Of a stretch of 64,000 nt of DNA, positions 43,781 through 53,400 are shown one piece after another. Every line of letters begins with the position of its first letter. Position 1 is the first letter of the stretch. This stretch comes from Lysobacterales bacterium. Its GTDB lineage: Bacteria > Pseudomonadota > Gammaproteobacteria > Xanthomonadales > Xanthomonadaceae. A program made the translations under genes and the position numbers. Under the pieces are notes generated by a model. That model had not been told where the DNA came from. It did no database searches and saw only the letters and a list, made by a program, of their open reading frames with translations. The stretch is from the NCBI GenBank assembly GCA_017302135.1, contig JAFLDZ010000008.1, positions 62,001-126,000 on the forward strand, in the 5' to 3' direction.

Positions 43781-44182
43781 ATGAAATCCGTGTTCGCATC
43801 CGCTGCGGCGACCGCCGCAGCGCTGCTGTTGTCGGCGGTGCCCGTGCACGCGAAGGGACCGCCACCGATCGGCAGCATTCCGCTGAGCGAAGTCCTCGCA
43901 ACCCTCGACCGCAACGGCAACGGCTGCATCGACCTGGAAGAAGGCCGCAATTACGTCAGTCGCCGGTTCCACGCATTGGACCGCAACGACGACGACAGCA
44001 TCGACGCCGTCGAAGCACCGCCGATGGCCGGCGAAACCAGCGCGTCCCGACCGATCGGCCTCAACGATTGGCAGGATGCCTACCACGCGCGATTCGATGG
44101 CTTCGATACCGACCGCAGCGGTTGCCTCAGTCTCGCCGAGATCGAAGCAGGCCGCAGTGCCGCAGATGCAGGAGGACGCTGA
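43781..44182 (+). CDS. Secreted EF-hand protein
   Basis: 133 residues from the ATG at 43781, preceded by GGAGG. The signal peptide is MKSVFASAAATAAALLLSAV, cut near VHA-K. Three calcium loops are clear: DRNGNGCIDLEE, DRNDDDSIDAVE and DTDRSGCLSLAE, the second with Asp at the Gly position. Two Cys sit in the first and third loops. It is similar in kind to the protein at 14054. The 100-bp gap upstream suggests its own promoter; it precedes the DUF3011 gene by 1 bp. Confidence 0.83.
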   Translation: MKSVFASAAATAAALLLSAVPVHAKGPPPIGSIPLSEVLATLDRNGNGCIDLEEGRNYVSRRFHALDRNDDDSIDAVEAPPMAGETSASRPIGLNDWQDAYHARFDGFDTDRSGCLSLAEIEAGRSAADAGGR

Positions 44183-44183
44183 C

Positions 44184-44822
44184 ATGACCCGCGATCACTT
44201 CCGTTTCCACGCCTTGACCGGGCTCGCGGCCCTGCTGCTGCTCGGCGCCGGCACCGCCGCCGCGCAGAACACCCTCCGCTGCGAATCCCAGGACGGGCGC
44301 TACCAATCCTGTCCCGTCAGCACCTCCGGTGGGGTCTATCTCTCCCGCCAGCTCAGCCAGCAGGGTTGCTGGCAGAACGACACCTGGGGCTACGACCGCA
44401 ACCGCGTCTGGGTCACTCGCGGCTGCCGTGCCGAATTCCGGGTCGGTTCCAGTCGTTCCAGCAACAACGACGCGGCCAAGGTCGCCGGGGTGCTGATCCT
44501 CGGCACCATCGCCGCCGCCGCCATCGCCAACAAGAATCGCGATGACCACCACGACCGCTATGATCGCGACGACTACCGTCACGACTACCGCGACGATTAC
44601 GACTACGGTTACGGAAACGGCAACCGCAGCGGCAGCGAGTTCACCTGCGCTTCCAGGGACGGCCGCAGGGCCTGGTGCGGGCAGCAGATCGGCCGCCGCG
44701 ACCACGTCGAGGTCCGTCGCCAGCTCAGCGATTCGTCCTGCACCTACGGGCGCAGCTGGGGCGTCGACAACGGCCGGGTCTGGGTCGACGACGGGTGCCG
44801 CGCGGTCTTCGTCGTCTACTGA
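44184..44822 (+). CDS. DUF3011-family secreted protein
   Basis: 212 residues from the ATG at 44184, preceded by AGGAGG inside the end of the EF-hand gene. The signal peptide ends near AAAQ. Two copies of the DUF3011 repeat flank a variable centre: LRCESQDGRYQSCPV with VYLSRQLSQQGC and TWGYDRNRVWV to GCRAEFRV, and FTCASRDGRRAWCGQ with VEVRRQLSDSSC and SWGVDNGRVWVDDGC. The centre has a hydrophobic helix (AKVAGVLILGTIAAAAIA) and a long Arg/Asp/Tyr/His-rich stretch. The family is found mainly in Xanthomonadaceae, with conserved Cys and Trp residues; its function is unknown. Confidence 0.85.
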   Translation: MTRDHFRFHALTGLAALLLLGAGTAAAQNTLRCESQDGRYQSCPVSTSGGVYLSRQLSQQGCWQNDTWGYDRNRVWVTRGCRAEFRVGSSRSSNNDAAKVAGVLILGTIAAAAIANKNRDDHHDRYDRDDYRHDYRDDYDYGYGNGNRSGSEFTCASRDGRRAWCGQQIGRRDHVEVRRQLSDSSCTYGRSWGVDNGRVWVDDGCRAVFVVY

Positions 44823-44957
44823 CGGCCCTGGCTGGGCCACAGGGTTCGTCCACCCTGCGACGTCGGTTAAAGTAGCCGACCCGCAAATTCAGGGCAGCGG
44901 TCGTCATCGACTGCTGTCCTGCGTTCGCGGCGCCCCCTACAGCCATTGGATGCCAGC

Positions 44958-47192
44958 GTGAGCGGTCTGCCCCCCCTTCTGATCGAACTCGGCACCGAAG
45001 AACTGCCGGTCAAGGCCCTGCCCGGGCTGGCCCAGGCTTTCTTCGACGGCGTCATCGACGCGCTGAGCAAGCGCGGCATCGCCTTCGACCGCGAAGGCGC
45101 CAAACCGCTGTACACGCCGCGCCGGCTTGCGGTGCTGCTGCCCGGCGTCGCCGTGGAGCAGCCCGAACAGCGCAGCGAAGTGCTGGGCCCGTATCTCAAC
45201 ATCGCGCTCGACGCCGAAGGCAAACCGACCCGGGCGCTGGAAGGCTTCGCCGCGAAGGCCGGCATCGATTGGACCACGCTGCAGAAAACCACCGACCAGA
45301 AAGGCGAGCGCTTCGTGCATCGCGCGGTCACGCCCGGCGCGAGCACCGCCGCGCTGCTGCCGGAGATCCTGAAGGAAGCGCTGGCCGCCATGCCGATTCC
45401 CAAGCCGATGCGCTGGGGCGACCACGACTACGGTTTCGCGCGTCCCGCGCACTGGCTGGTGCTGCTGCTGGGCGATCAGGTCGTCGACGCCGAAGTCTTC
45501 GGCATCAAAGCGGACCGCATGAGTCGCGGCCATCGCTTCCATCACGAAAAGCCCGTGTGGATCGGCACCCCGAACGATTACATCGACGCCCTGCGCGCCG
45601 CGAAAGTGCTGGTCGACCCCGAAGAACGCCGCGCCCGCGTCGTCGCCGAAGTGGAAAGCGCCGCGCTGAAAGTCGGCGGCACGCCGCGCATCACCGACGA
45701 CAACCTCGAACAGGTGCAGTGCCTGGTCGAATGGCCGAAGGCCGTGCTGTGCGCGTTCGAGCGCGAGTTCCTGGCGGTGCCGCAGGAAGCGCTGATCGCG
45801 ACCATGGAAGCGAACCAGAAATTCTTCCCGGTGCTGAATACCGAAGGCAAACTCACCGAGCATTTCATCGGCATCGCCAACATCGAATCGAAGGACGAAA
45901 GCGAAGTCCGCAAAGGTTACGAACGCGTGATCCGCCCGCGCTTCGCCGATGCCAAGTTCTTCTTCGACGAGGATCTGAAGCAAGGGCTTGCCTCGATGAA
46001 CGAGGGGCTGAAGACGGTGACGTATCAGGCCAAGCTGGGTAGCGTGCACGACAAGGTGCAGCGCGTCGCGGCGTTGGCGGAAAGCATTGCCGCAGAAGTG
46101 GGTGTCGATCCGCAGTTGGCGCGTCGCGCGGCGGAATTGGCGAAGGCCGATCTGCAGTCGCGCATGGTCAATGAGTTTCCGGAATTGCAGGGGATTGCGG
46201 GGCGGTATTACGCGGCGGCTGCCGGTGAGTCGGCGGAAGTGGCTGCCGCGATCGATGAAGCGTATATGCCTCGGTTTGCGGGTGATGACATTGCGCCGAG
46301 CAAGCTGGGGCAGGTGCTGGCGATTGCGGAGCGCTTGGATACGTTGGCGGGTGGGTTTGCGGTGGGATTGAAGCCGACGGGGAATAAGGATCCGTTTGCG
46401 TTGAGGCGGAATGCGTTGGGTCTTGCGAGAACTGTGATTGAGAGTGATGTTGAACTTGATGTCTTCGAGAAGCTCCGTAAAGCGTGGAGAACATGCCCAC
46501 GGCCGATAATCAATTTAGTCGGTGGTTTGACAGAAGAAGAAATTCAGAATGAGTTTGCGAAACACGATTTTCGATGCGTTGAAGAGATATATGAATTTGT
46601 CATTGACCGCCTTCGTGCCTACTACGCCGACCAAGGAGTCACCCCGCAGCAATTCGAAGCCGTCGCAGCGCTGATGGGAGCGCTCGCGGCTAAAGCCGCT
46701 CCTACGAAGGGCCGCGGCGACGCGCCGGATGCCGTCGTAGGAGGGGCTTCAGCCCCGAGCTCTTGGGTTGACGCGACCTCCGGCTCCCTCCTCGACTTCG
46801 ACCGCCGCCTCAAAGCCATCGGCGAATTCGCCAAGCTGCCGGAAGCCGAAGCCCTCGCCGCCGCCAACAAGCGCATCCGCAATATCCTGAAGAAAGCCGA
46901 CATCGCGATTCCGGCCACGGTCGACACCGCGCTGTTCGCCGAAGATGCCGAACGCGATCTGCACGCGGCGGTGGAGCAGGCCATCGCCGACACCGACGAC
47001 GCGCTGAAGACCCGCGACTATGTCGCCATCCTCGGCCGCCTCGCGCGCCTGCGCCCGCAGGTCGACACCTTCTTCGAAAAGGTCATGGTCAACGCCGACG
47101 ACGCAGCCGTGCGCAGCAACCGCCTCGCCCTGCTGCAGCGTCTTGCCGATCGTTTGGGCAGCGTCGCTGCGATCGAGCATCTTTCGGTCTGA
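44958..47192 (+). CDS. glyS: Glycine-tRNA ligase beta subunit with in-frame repeat insertion
   Basis: 744 residues from the GTG at 44958 (product starts [20 protein letters not shown]); an in-frame TTG 4 codons earlier is less likely. It is the tRNA-binding beta chain of the alpha2-beta2 enzyme. Hallmarks are [68 protein letters not shown] and [20 protein letters not shown]. Residues about 572-609 are not part of the normal protein. They are encoded by a REP-like inverted pair (46682-46762) and flanks, between FEAVAAL and SLLDFDRRL. The segment 46000-46620, and above all 46430-46620, is visibly AT-richer than the rest. The reading frame is intact, so the enzyme is likely still active. Confidence 0.95.
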   Translation: MSGLPPLLIELGTEELPVKALPGLAQAFFDGVIDALSKRGIAFDREGAKPLYTPRRLAVLLPGVAVEQPEQRSEVLGPYLNIALDAEGKPTRALEGFAAKAGIDWTTLQKTTDQKGERFVHRAVTPGASTAALLPEILKEALAAMPIPKPMRWGDHDYGFARPAHWLVLLLGDQVVDAEVFGIKADRMSRGHRFHHEKPVWIGTPNDYIDALRAAKVLVDPEERRARVVAEVESAALKVGGTPRITDDNLEQVQCLVEWPKAVLCAFEREFLAVPQEALIATMEANQKFFPVLNTEGKLTEHFIGIANIESKDESEVRKGYERVIRPRFADAKFFFDEDLKQGLASMNEGLKTVTYQAKLGSVHDKVQRVAALAESIAAEVGVDPQLARRAAELAKADLQSRMVNEFPELQGIAGRYYAAAAGESAEVAAAIDEAYMPRFAGDDIAPSKLGQVLAIAERLDTLAGGFAVGLKPTGNKDPFALRRNALGLARTVIESDVELDVFEKLRKAWRTCPRPIINLVGGLTEEEIQNEFAKHDFRCVEEIYEFVIDRLRAYYADQGVTPQQFEAVAALMGALAAKAAPTKGRGDAPDAVVGGASAPSSWVDATSGSLLDFDRRLKAIGEFAKLPEAEALAAANKRIRNILKKADIAIPATVDTALFAEDAERDLHAAVEQAIADTDDALKTRDYVAILGRLARLRPQVDTFFEKVMVNADDAAVRSNRLALLQRLADRLGSVAAIEHLSV
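46682..46762. repeat. REP-like inverted pair inside glyS
   Basis: The first unit 46682-46705 is GCTCGCGGCTAAAGCCGC followed by TCCTAC; the second, 46737-46762, is inverted, GTAGGAGGGGCTTCAGCCCC followed by GAGCTC. Thirty-one bases lie between. A single unit of the same family is at 22814-22838. Paired inverted REPs of this kind are normally intergenic; here both arms are read through as protein. Confidence 0.8.
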
Positions 47193-47204
47193 CCGTCTCC
47201 TCAT

Positions 47205-47345
47205 CCGGCGCTTTGCGCCACCCAGGATCGCGTCCGGGGCAGGCTCTTCTCCCCGCGGTGCGGGGAGAAGGAGAGCAGTAGGCGCTGCGCTTTTTCCTTC
47301 TCCCCGCGCGATGCGCGGGGAGAAGGTGCCCGAAGGGTGGATGAG
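47205..47345. repeat. Palindromic repeats of CTTCTCCCCGC...GCGGGGAGAAG type
   Basis: Two hairpins: CTTCTCCCCGC and GCGGGGAGAAG around GGT (47246-47270), and CCTTCTCCCCGCGC and its complement around GAT (47296-47326). Bases 47205-47245 are the reverse complement of a segment found after the same hairpin in the long repeats at 56648 and 59806 (core CCCCGGACTCGATCCGGGGT). They occupy most of the 281-bp gap after glyS and may also end its transcript, although no T-tract follows. Confidence 0.7.
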
Positions 47346-47473
47346 GGGCTGCTTTTCGCGCTTGCGCTGCTGACGACATCCCGGAAATCCGTCGCGGGGA
47401 TGACATCACTTGTCACGCGTTCTGTCATCTCGACCCGATAACGTGGCGGCCTCCGAACCACGACGCTGCCATC

Positions 47474-47917
47474 ATGTTGAACCGTTCTTTCTGGCTGTTG
47501 CTGGCGACCGCACTCGTCGGCATGGGAACTGCGCCATCCGCCATGGCCGGCAAAGACCAACCCTGGGCGGAAATCCGCGTCGCGGGTGTCGCCGACGACG
47601 ATCTCGGCGAATACGACGTCATGCTGGTGTCGATCAACGGTGCCATCGATATCGACACCGTCACGCTGTACAAGCTGCCGCCGGGCGCGCAACGCCTGAA
47701 GGTCGCAAGTCTGAAGCGCGGCAAGTACGGCGAGCTGGCGACCCTGCCGTTCACGCTCGAGATGAAGCCCTGCGTCCGCTACGCACTGGTCGCGAACTAT
47801 GCGGCGCCGGATGCGGTCCGCCCCTGGTCGGTGGCGGTGAAGGGCGAGAGTCCGATCAAGGCCTGCGTCAGGAAGTATGGCCAAAGCACCCTGGTCGCGG
47901 TGGACGCTGCGCCCTGA
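47474..47917 (+). CDS. Secreted protein of unknown function
   Basis: 147 residues. The signal peptide MLNRSFWLLLATALVGMGTA is cut near AMA-G. The mature 120 residues are mostly beta-strand: WAEIRVAGVADDDLGEYDVM, LYKLPPGAQRLKVASLKRGK and YALVANYAAPDAVRPWSV, with a Cys in KPCVRY and another in IKACVRKYG. No known family. It stands alone between glyS and the small Cys-rich gene. Confidence 0.72.
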   Translation: MLNRSFWLLLATALVGMGTAPSAMAGKDQPWAEIRVAGVADDDLGEYDVMLVSINGAIDIDTVTLYKLPPGAQRLKVASLKRGKYGELATLPFTLEMKPCVRYALVANYAAPDAVRPWSVAVKGESPIKACVRKYGQSTLVAVDAAP

Positions 47918-48078
47918 TCGCGGCGGATGTGACGCACACCCATTCCGTGCGCAACAGCGCTTGTTAGGATCGACGTCGCCGCGTCGTTGATGCGGCGCTT
48001 CGCGCGTCCCGTTGCGGGGAAGCCAACGCCACGGAGATGGCCGCGGAGACAGACTCGACTTTTCAAGGAGAGATACCC

Positions 48079-48447
48079 ATGAAGCGCATTCTTCGGACTG
48101 CCGTCGCCGTCAAACTCTCGGCTTTGCTGTTGGCGCTGGCCGCGCCCACCGTCGCCTCCGCCGCCACCGATGCCTACATCGATTGTTCGCTGCAGAGCAA
48201 CGCCTGTTTCGGCGATGCCGCCAGCGATTCGGGTCCGGTCACCTTCATGTACCAGTTCGACTCCAACGGCGTGGACGCGATCTTCCCGGCGGACTGCACC
48301 AACCAAACCTTTTGCACGTTCTACTGCCGGCGCTATCCCGGCCCGATGCTCGCAAGGCTGCTGGTCTACGACGCCAGCTTCAACCTGTTGACCACTACCG
48401 AGTGGGTGCCTGCCGTGTGTACGCAAGAGGACATCCTACTGCCGTAG
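48079..48447 (+). CDS. Small secreted Cys-rich protein
   Basis: 122 residues from the ATG at 48079, preceded by AAGGAGAG. The signal peptide runs to about SAATDA. Seven Cys residues occur in the mature part: YIDCSLQSNACFGDA, PADCTNQTFCTFYCRRYPG and PAVCTQED, enough for three disulfide bonds plus one. FLD-like metal or enzyme motifs are absent. Unknown function; a disulfide-stabilised periplasmic or secreted factor is possible. A hairpin follows it at 48481. Confidence 0.72.
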   Translation: MKRILRTAVAVKLSALLLALAAPTVASAATDAYIDCSLQSNACFGDAASDSGPVTFMYQFDSNGVDAIFPADCTNQTFCTFYCRRYPGPMLARLLVYDASFNLLTTTEWVPAVCTQEDILLP

Positions 48448-48480
48448 CAACGTCGAAGCGGCCTGCGCCGCATCGAACCC

Positions 48481-48512
48481 GGAAGCGCCGGTACCCCCGT
48501 GCCGGCGCTTCC
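48481..48512 (+). terminator. Hairpin after the Cys-rich protein gene
   Basis: GGAAGCGCCGGTAC and GTGCCGGCGCTTCC form a 14-bp stem with one G-T pair around CCCC, 33 bp after the stop codon. It is followed by GCCCTCTCTT, a weak T-containing tail. Confidence 0.65.
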
Positions 48513-48616
48513 GCCCTCTCTTCGATGCATGGCGTTCTGCACGACTGCCGCACCCGATGCGCGTCGAGTCCATCGGCATTCACCGAGCCCGCAGCGGACC
48601 CGGGTATCCTGTTGCG

Positions 48617-50419
48617 ATGCGCCACGCCCCCCGCCCCGCCATCGCCGCAGTGTTGTTGACCTTCTGCGGCGTCGCGCATGCGGCGAAGATCGCCGATGTC
48701 CGTATCGATGGTCTCGACGACGCCATGACCGCCAACGTGCGCGCCGCGCTGTCGCTGGAAGACGCCAAGGGAAAACAGGTGTCCGATGCGCGGCTCGATT
48801 ACCTCCTGCGCGTGGCCGAGGACGAAACCCGCGAGGCGCTGGAGCCGTTCGGTTACTACTCGCCGGAGATCGCGATCAGCGAAAGCGGCGCCGGTGCCGC
48901 GCTTGCGGACGATGCACCGGTCAGCGTCACCATCAACGTACGTGCCGGCGACCCGGTGCGGGTACGCAGCGCCAAGGTCGCGATCGAAGGCGGTGGCGAC
49001 GACGATCGCTATCTGAAGGAAGAGCTCGACGCGTTCTCGCCCAAGGTCGGCGATGTCTTCGAGCACACCCGCTACGAACAGAGCAAGGCCTTCATCACCC
49101 GCCGGCTCGCCGAGCGCGGTTATTTCGACGCCGATTTCGCCGCGCGCAGGGTCGAGGTGACGCGCGCGGAGAAAGCGGCCGACATCGATCTGCGCTGGAG
49201 CAGCGGCGATCGCTACGAGATGGGCGAGATCACGTTCGAGCAGACGCCCGAGCCGGTCATCCGCGATGCGCTGCTGCGCGAATTCGTTTACTGGGATGAG
49301 GGCGATTACTACCACCAGGGCCGCCTCGACCGTTTGCGCAAATCGCTGAGTGGCCTGGATTATTTCAGCCGCATCGATATCGAGCCGCAGCCTGAGAATG
49401 CGGTCGACGGCCGGGTGCCGGTGAAAGTCCATCTCACCCCGGCCAAGCGCAGCATCTACAGCGCCGGACTGAGCTACGGCACCGACAGCGGCGCAGGCGT
49501 GTCGCTGGGACTGGAACGGCGTTATCTGAATTCGCGCGGACACAAGGCGTTGGCGCAGCTCGACTACGCCCAGAAGCGCAAGACGCTGACCCTGCAGCAC
49601 CGCATCCCCGCGTTCGCGTGGCGCGACGGCTGGTACACCACCAGTCTGCAGGCCTACGACGAGCAGACCGAGTACATCGACACCCGCCGCTACGAAGCGG
49701 TGTTCAGCCGCAACGGGCAGTACAACCGCAATCTCAATCTGGTCGCTTCGGTGCACGCGCTGCAGGAGCGTTGGGCTTACGCCATCGACGACCGTCTGCG
49801 TCCGGTCACGCTGTATCGACAAGCCACGTATTTCTATCCCTCGATCGTCGCCGAATACATCAACGCCGACGACCGGATCCAGCCGCGCGATGGCTACGGC
49901 GCGACCGCCACGCTGCGCGGCGGGCTGGATGGTGCGGGTTCGGACGCCAATTTCGCGCAGCTGCACGTACGCGGCAGCTGGTTCAAGGGCCTGGGCGCGC
50001 GCAGCCGTCTGATCGTACGCGGCGAAGTCGGCGCGACGTTCACCGATGAACTGGTGGAGATTCCGCCGACGCTGCGCTTCTATGCCGGCGGCGACCGCAG
50101 CGTGCGCGGCTACGAGTACCGCGAGATCGGCCCGCGCATCAGCGCAGTGCCGGGGCGCGACGATTTCGCGCTCGGCGCGAAGAACGTGATCACTGCGGGC
50201 GTCGAGTACGAGCAGTACCTCAACGACAGCTGGGGCTTCGCCGCATTCGTCGACGGCGGCAGCGCCTTCGACGGCCAGATCGACCGCTGGCGCAAGGGCG
50301 TCGGTCTGGGCCTGCGCTGGAAATCGCCGGTCGGACCGCTGCGCGTGGATATCGGACGCGGACTCGACGATCCGGATTCGTCGTTCACGCTGCACGTCAA
50401 TCTCGGCGCGGATCTGTGA
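48617..50419 (+). CDS. tamA: Translocation and assembly module subunit TamA
   Basis: 600 residues from the ATG at 48617, whose first 25 residues form a signal peptide ending GVAHA. Three POTRA-like domains cover about 25-270 (ADVRIDGLDDAMTANVRAAL, RVRSAKVAIEGGGDDDRY, EMGEITFEQTPEPVIRDALL). The remainder is a 16-strand barrel of the BamA superfamily, with the conserved FYAGGDRSVRGYEYREIGP loop and a barrel end SSFTLHVNLGADL. It works with TamB in placing autotransporters and other proteins in the outer membrane. The tamB start is 4 bp past its stop, so the pair is an operon. Confidence 0.93.
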   Translation: MRHAPRPAIAAVLLTFCGVAHAAKIADVRIDGLDDAMTANVRAALSLEDAKGKQVSDARLDYLLRVAEDETREALEPFGYYSPEIAISESGAGAALADDAPVSVTINVRAGDPVRVRSAKVAIEGGGDDDRYLKEELDAFSPKVGDVFEHTRYEQSKAFITRRLAERGYFDADFAARRVEVTRAEKAADIDLRWSSGDRYEMGEITFEQTPEPVIRDALLREFVYWDEGDYYHQGRLDRLRKSLSGLDYFSRIDIEPQPENAVDGRVPVKVHLTPAKRSIYSAGLSYGTDSGAGVSLGLERRYLNSRGHKALAQLDYAQKRKTLTLQHRIPAFAWRDGWYTTSLQAYDEQTEYIDTRRYEAVFSRNGQYNRNLNLVASVHALQERWAYAIDDRLRPVTLYRQATYFYPSIVAEYINADDRIQPRDGYGATATLRGGLDGAGSDANFAQLHVRGSWFKGLGARSRLIVRGEVGATFTDELVEIPPTLRFYAGGDRSVRGYEYREIGPRISAVPGRDDFALGAKNVITAGVEYEQYLNDSWGFAAFVDGGSAFDGQIDRWRKGVGLGLRWKSPVGPLRVDIGRGLDDPDSSFTLHVNLGADL

Positions 50420-50423
50420 GCGC

Positions 50424-53400
50424 ATGAGCGACACCGCATCCACGCAGGAGGAACGCGAGGCGCGCATCGCCGAGTTGCGCGCGCGTCGGCGCGCACGGGC
50501 GCGCTGGCTGGCGACGCGCAGCCTGCTGTCGATCCTCGTCATGAGCGTGCTCGCGGCGCTGCTGCTGTACTTCCTGTTCAACACCCTGCGCGGACGCGAC
50601 GTGCTGTTGAACCAGATCGTCGAGCGTCTGCCGGAAGGCGACGAGCTGACCTGGTCGCGCGCCGAAGGTCCGGCCTCGGGGCCGATGACCCTGCACGATC
50701 TGCGCTACGTGCATCGCGCCTGTCCGGACCGCGACGGCGAGCCGGTCGCATGGCCCGGCTGCAGGACCGCGCTGCTGACAACGTTCACCGCGAAGCGCGT
50801 CGTGCTCGATCCGATGTTGCAGCCGCTGCTGGGCCGCCGTCTGCGGCTCGAAGCCATGCAGGTGTCCGGCGCGACGTTGCTGCTGCCCGAGAGCGATGAG
50901 CCGTTCGAGCTGCCGCGCTGGCCGGAATCGCTGCCCGCGATCGCGCCGCCGCTGGCGCTGGACGCCGATACGATCGAGATCGACGATCTGCGCGTGCTGC
51001 GCGCGACCGCACCGCAGCCGACATCGATCGTCCATCTGCGCAGGCTGCGCGGGGGACTGGTCGCCGAAGACGGAAGCCTGCATCTCGAACGCATCGTCGC
51101 CGACAGCGATCGCGGCCGTTTCACCGCCCACGGCGACTACGCGCCGCGCGACCGCTATCGCATACATCTCACTGCGAGCGCGGTGCTGCCGGCGGCGGCG
51201 GGACGCACGCCGGCACGCTTGGGTCTGGCCGCGCGCGGCGATCTGCGCAAACTCGATATCGCGCTCGCCGGCAACGCGCCCGCGCCGGTGAAGGCGCGAC
51301 TGCGGCTGGAAGGCGAAGCGCAGCCGCGCTGGCGTTTCGAGGCGAACAGCACGGCGGTGACGCTCGCCGCGTTGCTGGGCAACGACGACGATGCCGCGCC
51401 GTACGCGTTCGATCTGCGCGCCGATGGCGTCGGCGGCCATGCGAACGTGCAGGGCCGCATCGCGCAGGGCGAAGCGTCGCAGGGAGGATTCGCGGCGACC
51501 GTGCTGCCATCGAAGATTTCGGTCGACGGCCAGGTGTTGCTGCTGTCGCCGCTGTCGCTGGAACTGCTCGGCGGCACGGTCGCGGCGAACGGTCGCGCCG
51601 ATTTCAACAATCCCGCCGATGCGCGCTTCGACGGCACCGTGCAGGCGCGCAAACTGCGCTGGCAGGGCGACACGAAGGATGCGATCGCGGTCATCGGCGA
51701 CGGCGATTTCAAGCTCGCCGGCCGTCTGCGCGACTGGACCGCGCAGGGCGACGCGACGTTGCTGCGCGGCAATGAGCGCGCGGTGATCGCGCTGAAAGCG
51801 CGCGGCGACGACAAAACCGCACACGTCGACACGCTGCGCGCGACGATGCCGACCGGGCGTCTCGACGGCAGCGGCCAGCTCTGGTGGCAACCGACGCTGC
51901 GCTGGCAGGCCGATGCGCGGCTTGCGGGTTTCGATCCGGGTTATGTCCTGCCCGATTGGCGCGGCGCGGTGAACGGCCGCTTGCGTTCGAGCGGCGAGAC
52001 GCGAAGCGACGGCGGACTCGATGTACGCGTGGACGCGAACGAACTCGGCGGTCGCCTGCGCGGACGCGCCCTGAGCGGACGCGCGAATGTGCTCGCGCAC
52101 CTGCCCGCGAGCGGAGGCGATGCCGTCGAAGCGGACAGTGCCGACTTCGAGGGCGAGATCGCGCTCGGTCTTGGCGGCAGCCGCATCGATGCCAAGGGCC
52201 GTGTCGCCGATACGCTGGATATCGACGCCAAATTCTCGCCGCTGCAGTTGAACGATCTGCTGCCGACCGGCGAAGGCGTTCTGCGCGGCACGCTCAAGCT
52301 CACCGGCGCGCGCATGCAGCCGAACATCGATGTCGATCTCGCCGGACAGTCGCTGCGCTGGGACGATTGGCGCGCGGGTTCGCTGCGCGCACGCGGACGT
52401 TTGCCGTGGCGCAGCGGCATCGCGGGCACACTGAGTATCGACGGTGAGGATGTCGCCGCCGGGCTCGCGTTCGCGCGCCTGCATGTGGATGCGCGCGGCG
52501 CGGTCGAAGCGCTGCGCATCGACGGCGATGCCGATACCGGATTCGGCGCGCTCGTGCTGGCCGGCGACATCGCGAAACGCGGCACGCAGTGGACCGGCGC
52601 ACTGGATGCGCTGCGCTTTGCGCCGACCACCGGCCCGGCATGGGCGCTGCAGTCGCCCGCACGTTTCAGTGCGACGCCATCGCCGCGCGGGATGCGTCTG
52701 CAGATCGCATCGAGCTGCTTCGCCACCTCCGACCGCGCGGGTTCGCTCTGTGCCGATATCGATTGGCCGACCCGCGCCGACGTGCGCGGGCAATCGCTGC
52801 CGCTGGCGCTGCTCGCACCTTATCTGCCGGAGCGCGACGACCGCCGTGCGTGGCTGTTGCGCGGCGCGGTGGATGTCGATGCGCAAGTGCGTCCGCGCGG
52901 CGACAGCTGGCAGGGCACTGCGCGCGTGCGCTCCGCCGACGGCGGGCTCGCACTGGATGCGCGCAGCCGTCGCGAGATCCTCGGCTATGCGCAGCTTGAG
53001 ATCGACGCGCGCTTCGACCCGCAGCGGATCGAAGCCGACATCAGCAGCGCGCTGAAACCGGACGGCCGCGTCGCCGGCACCATCGCCACCGGCTGGGACG
53101 ACTACGCGCCGCTGCGCGGCGAAATCGAGATCGACACGACCGAACTGACCTGGCTCGAACTGTTCTCGCCGGACATCGTCGATCCGCAGGGCCGCTTGAA
53201 CGGACGCATCGCGCTGGGCGGCACGCGTGCGTTGCCGACCTTGGGCGGACAAGCGCAGCTCACGGCGTTCCGCGCCGAAATGCCCGCGCTCGCCTTGAGC
53301 CTGCGCGACGGCGAAGCGCGCCTGGACGCGCAGGCCGACGGCACCGCGCGCATCTCCGGCAGCGTGAACAGCGGCGAGGGCACGCTGCGGCTCGACGGCA

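Noticed and set aside
47246..47326. Strong hairpins after glyS as ordinary terminators
   Set aside because: No T-tract follows either stem, and the same hairpin recurs at 56.7 and 59.9 kb, so it is a dispersed repeat first of all.
48395..50584. Long minus-strand open frame opposite tamA
   Set aside because: Composition and lack of any motif show it to be an antisense artefact of GC-rich third positions.
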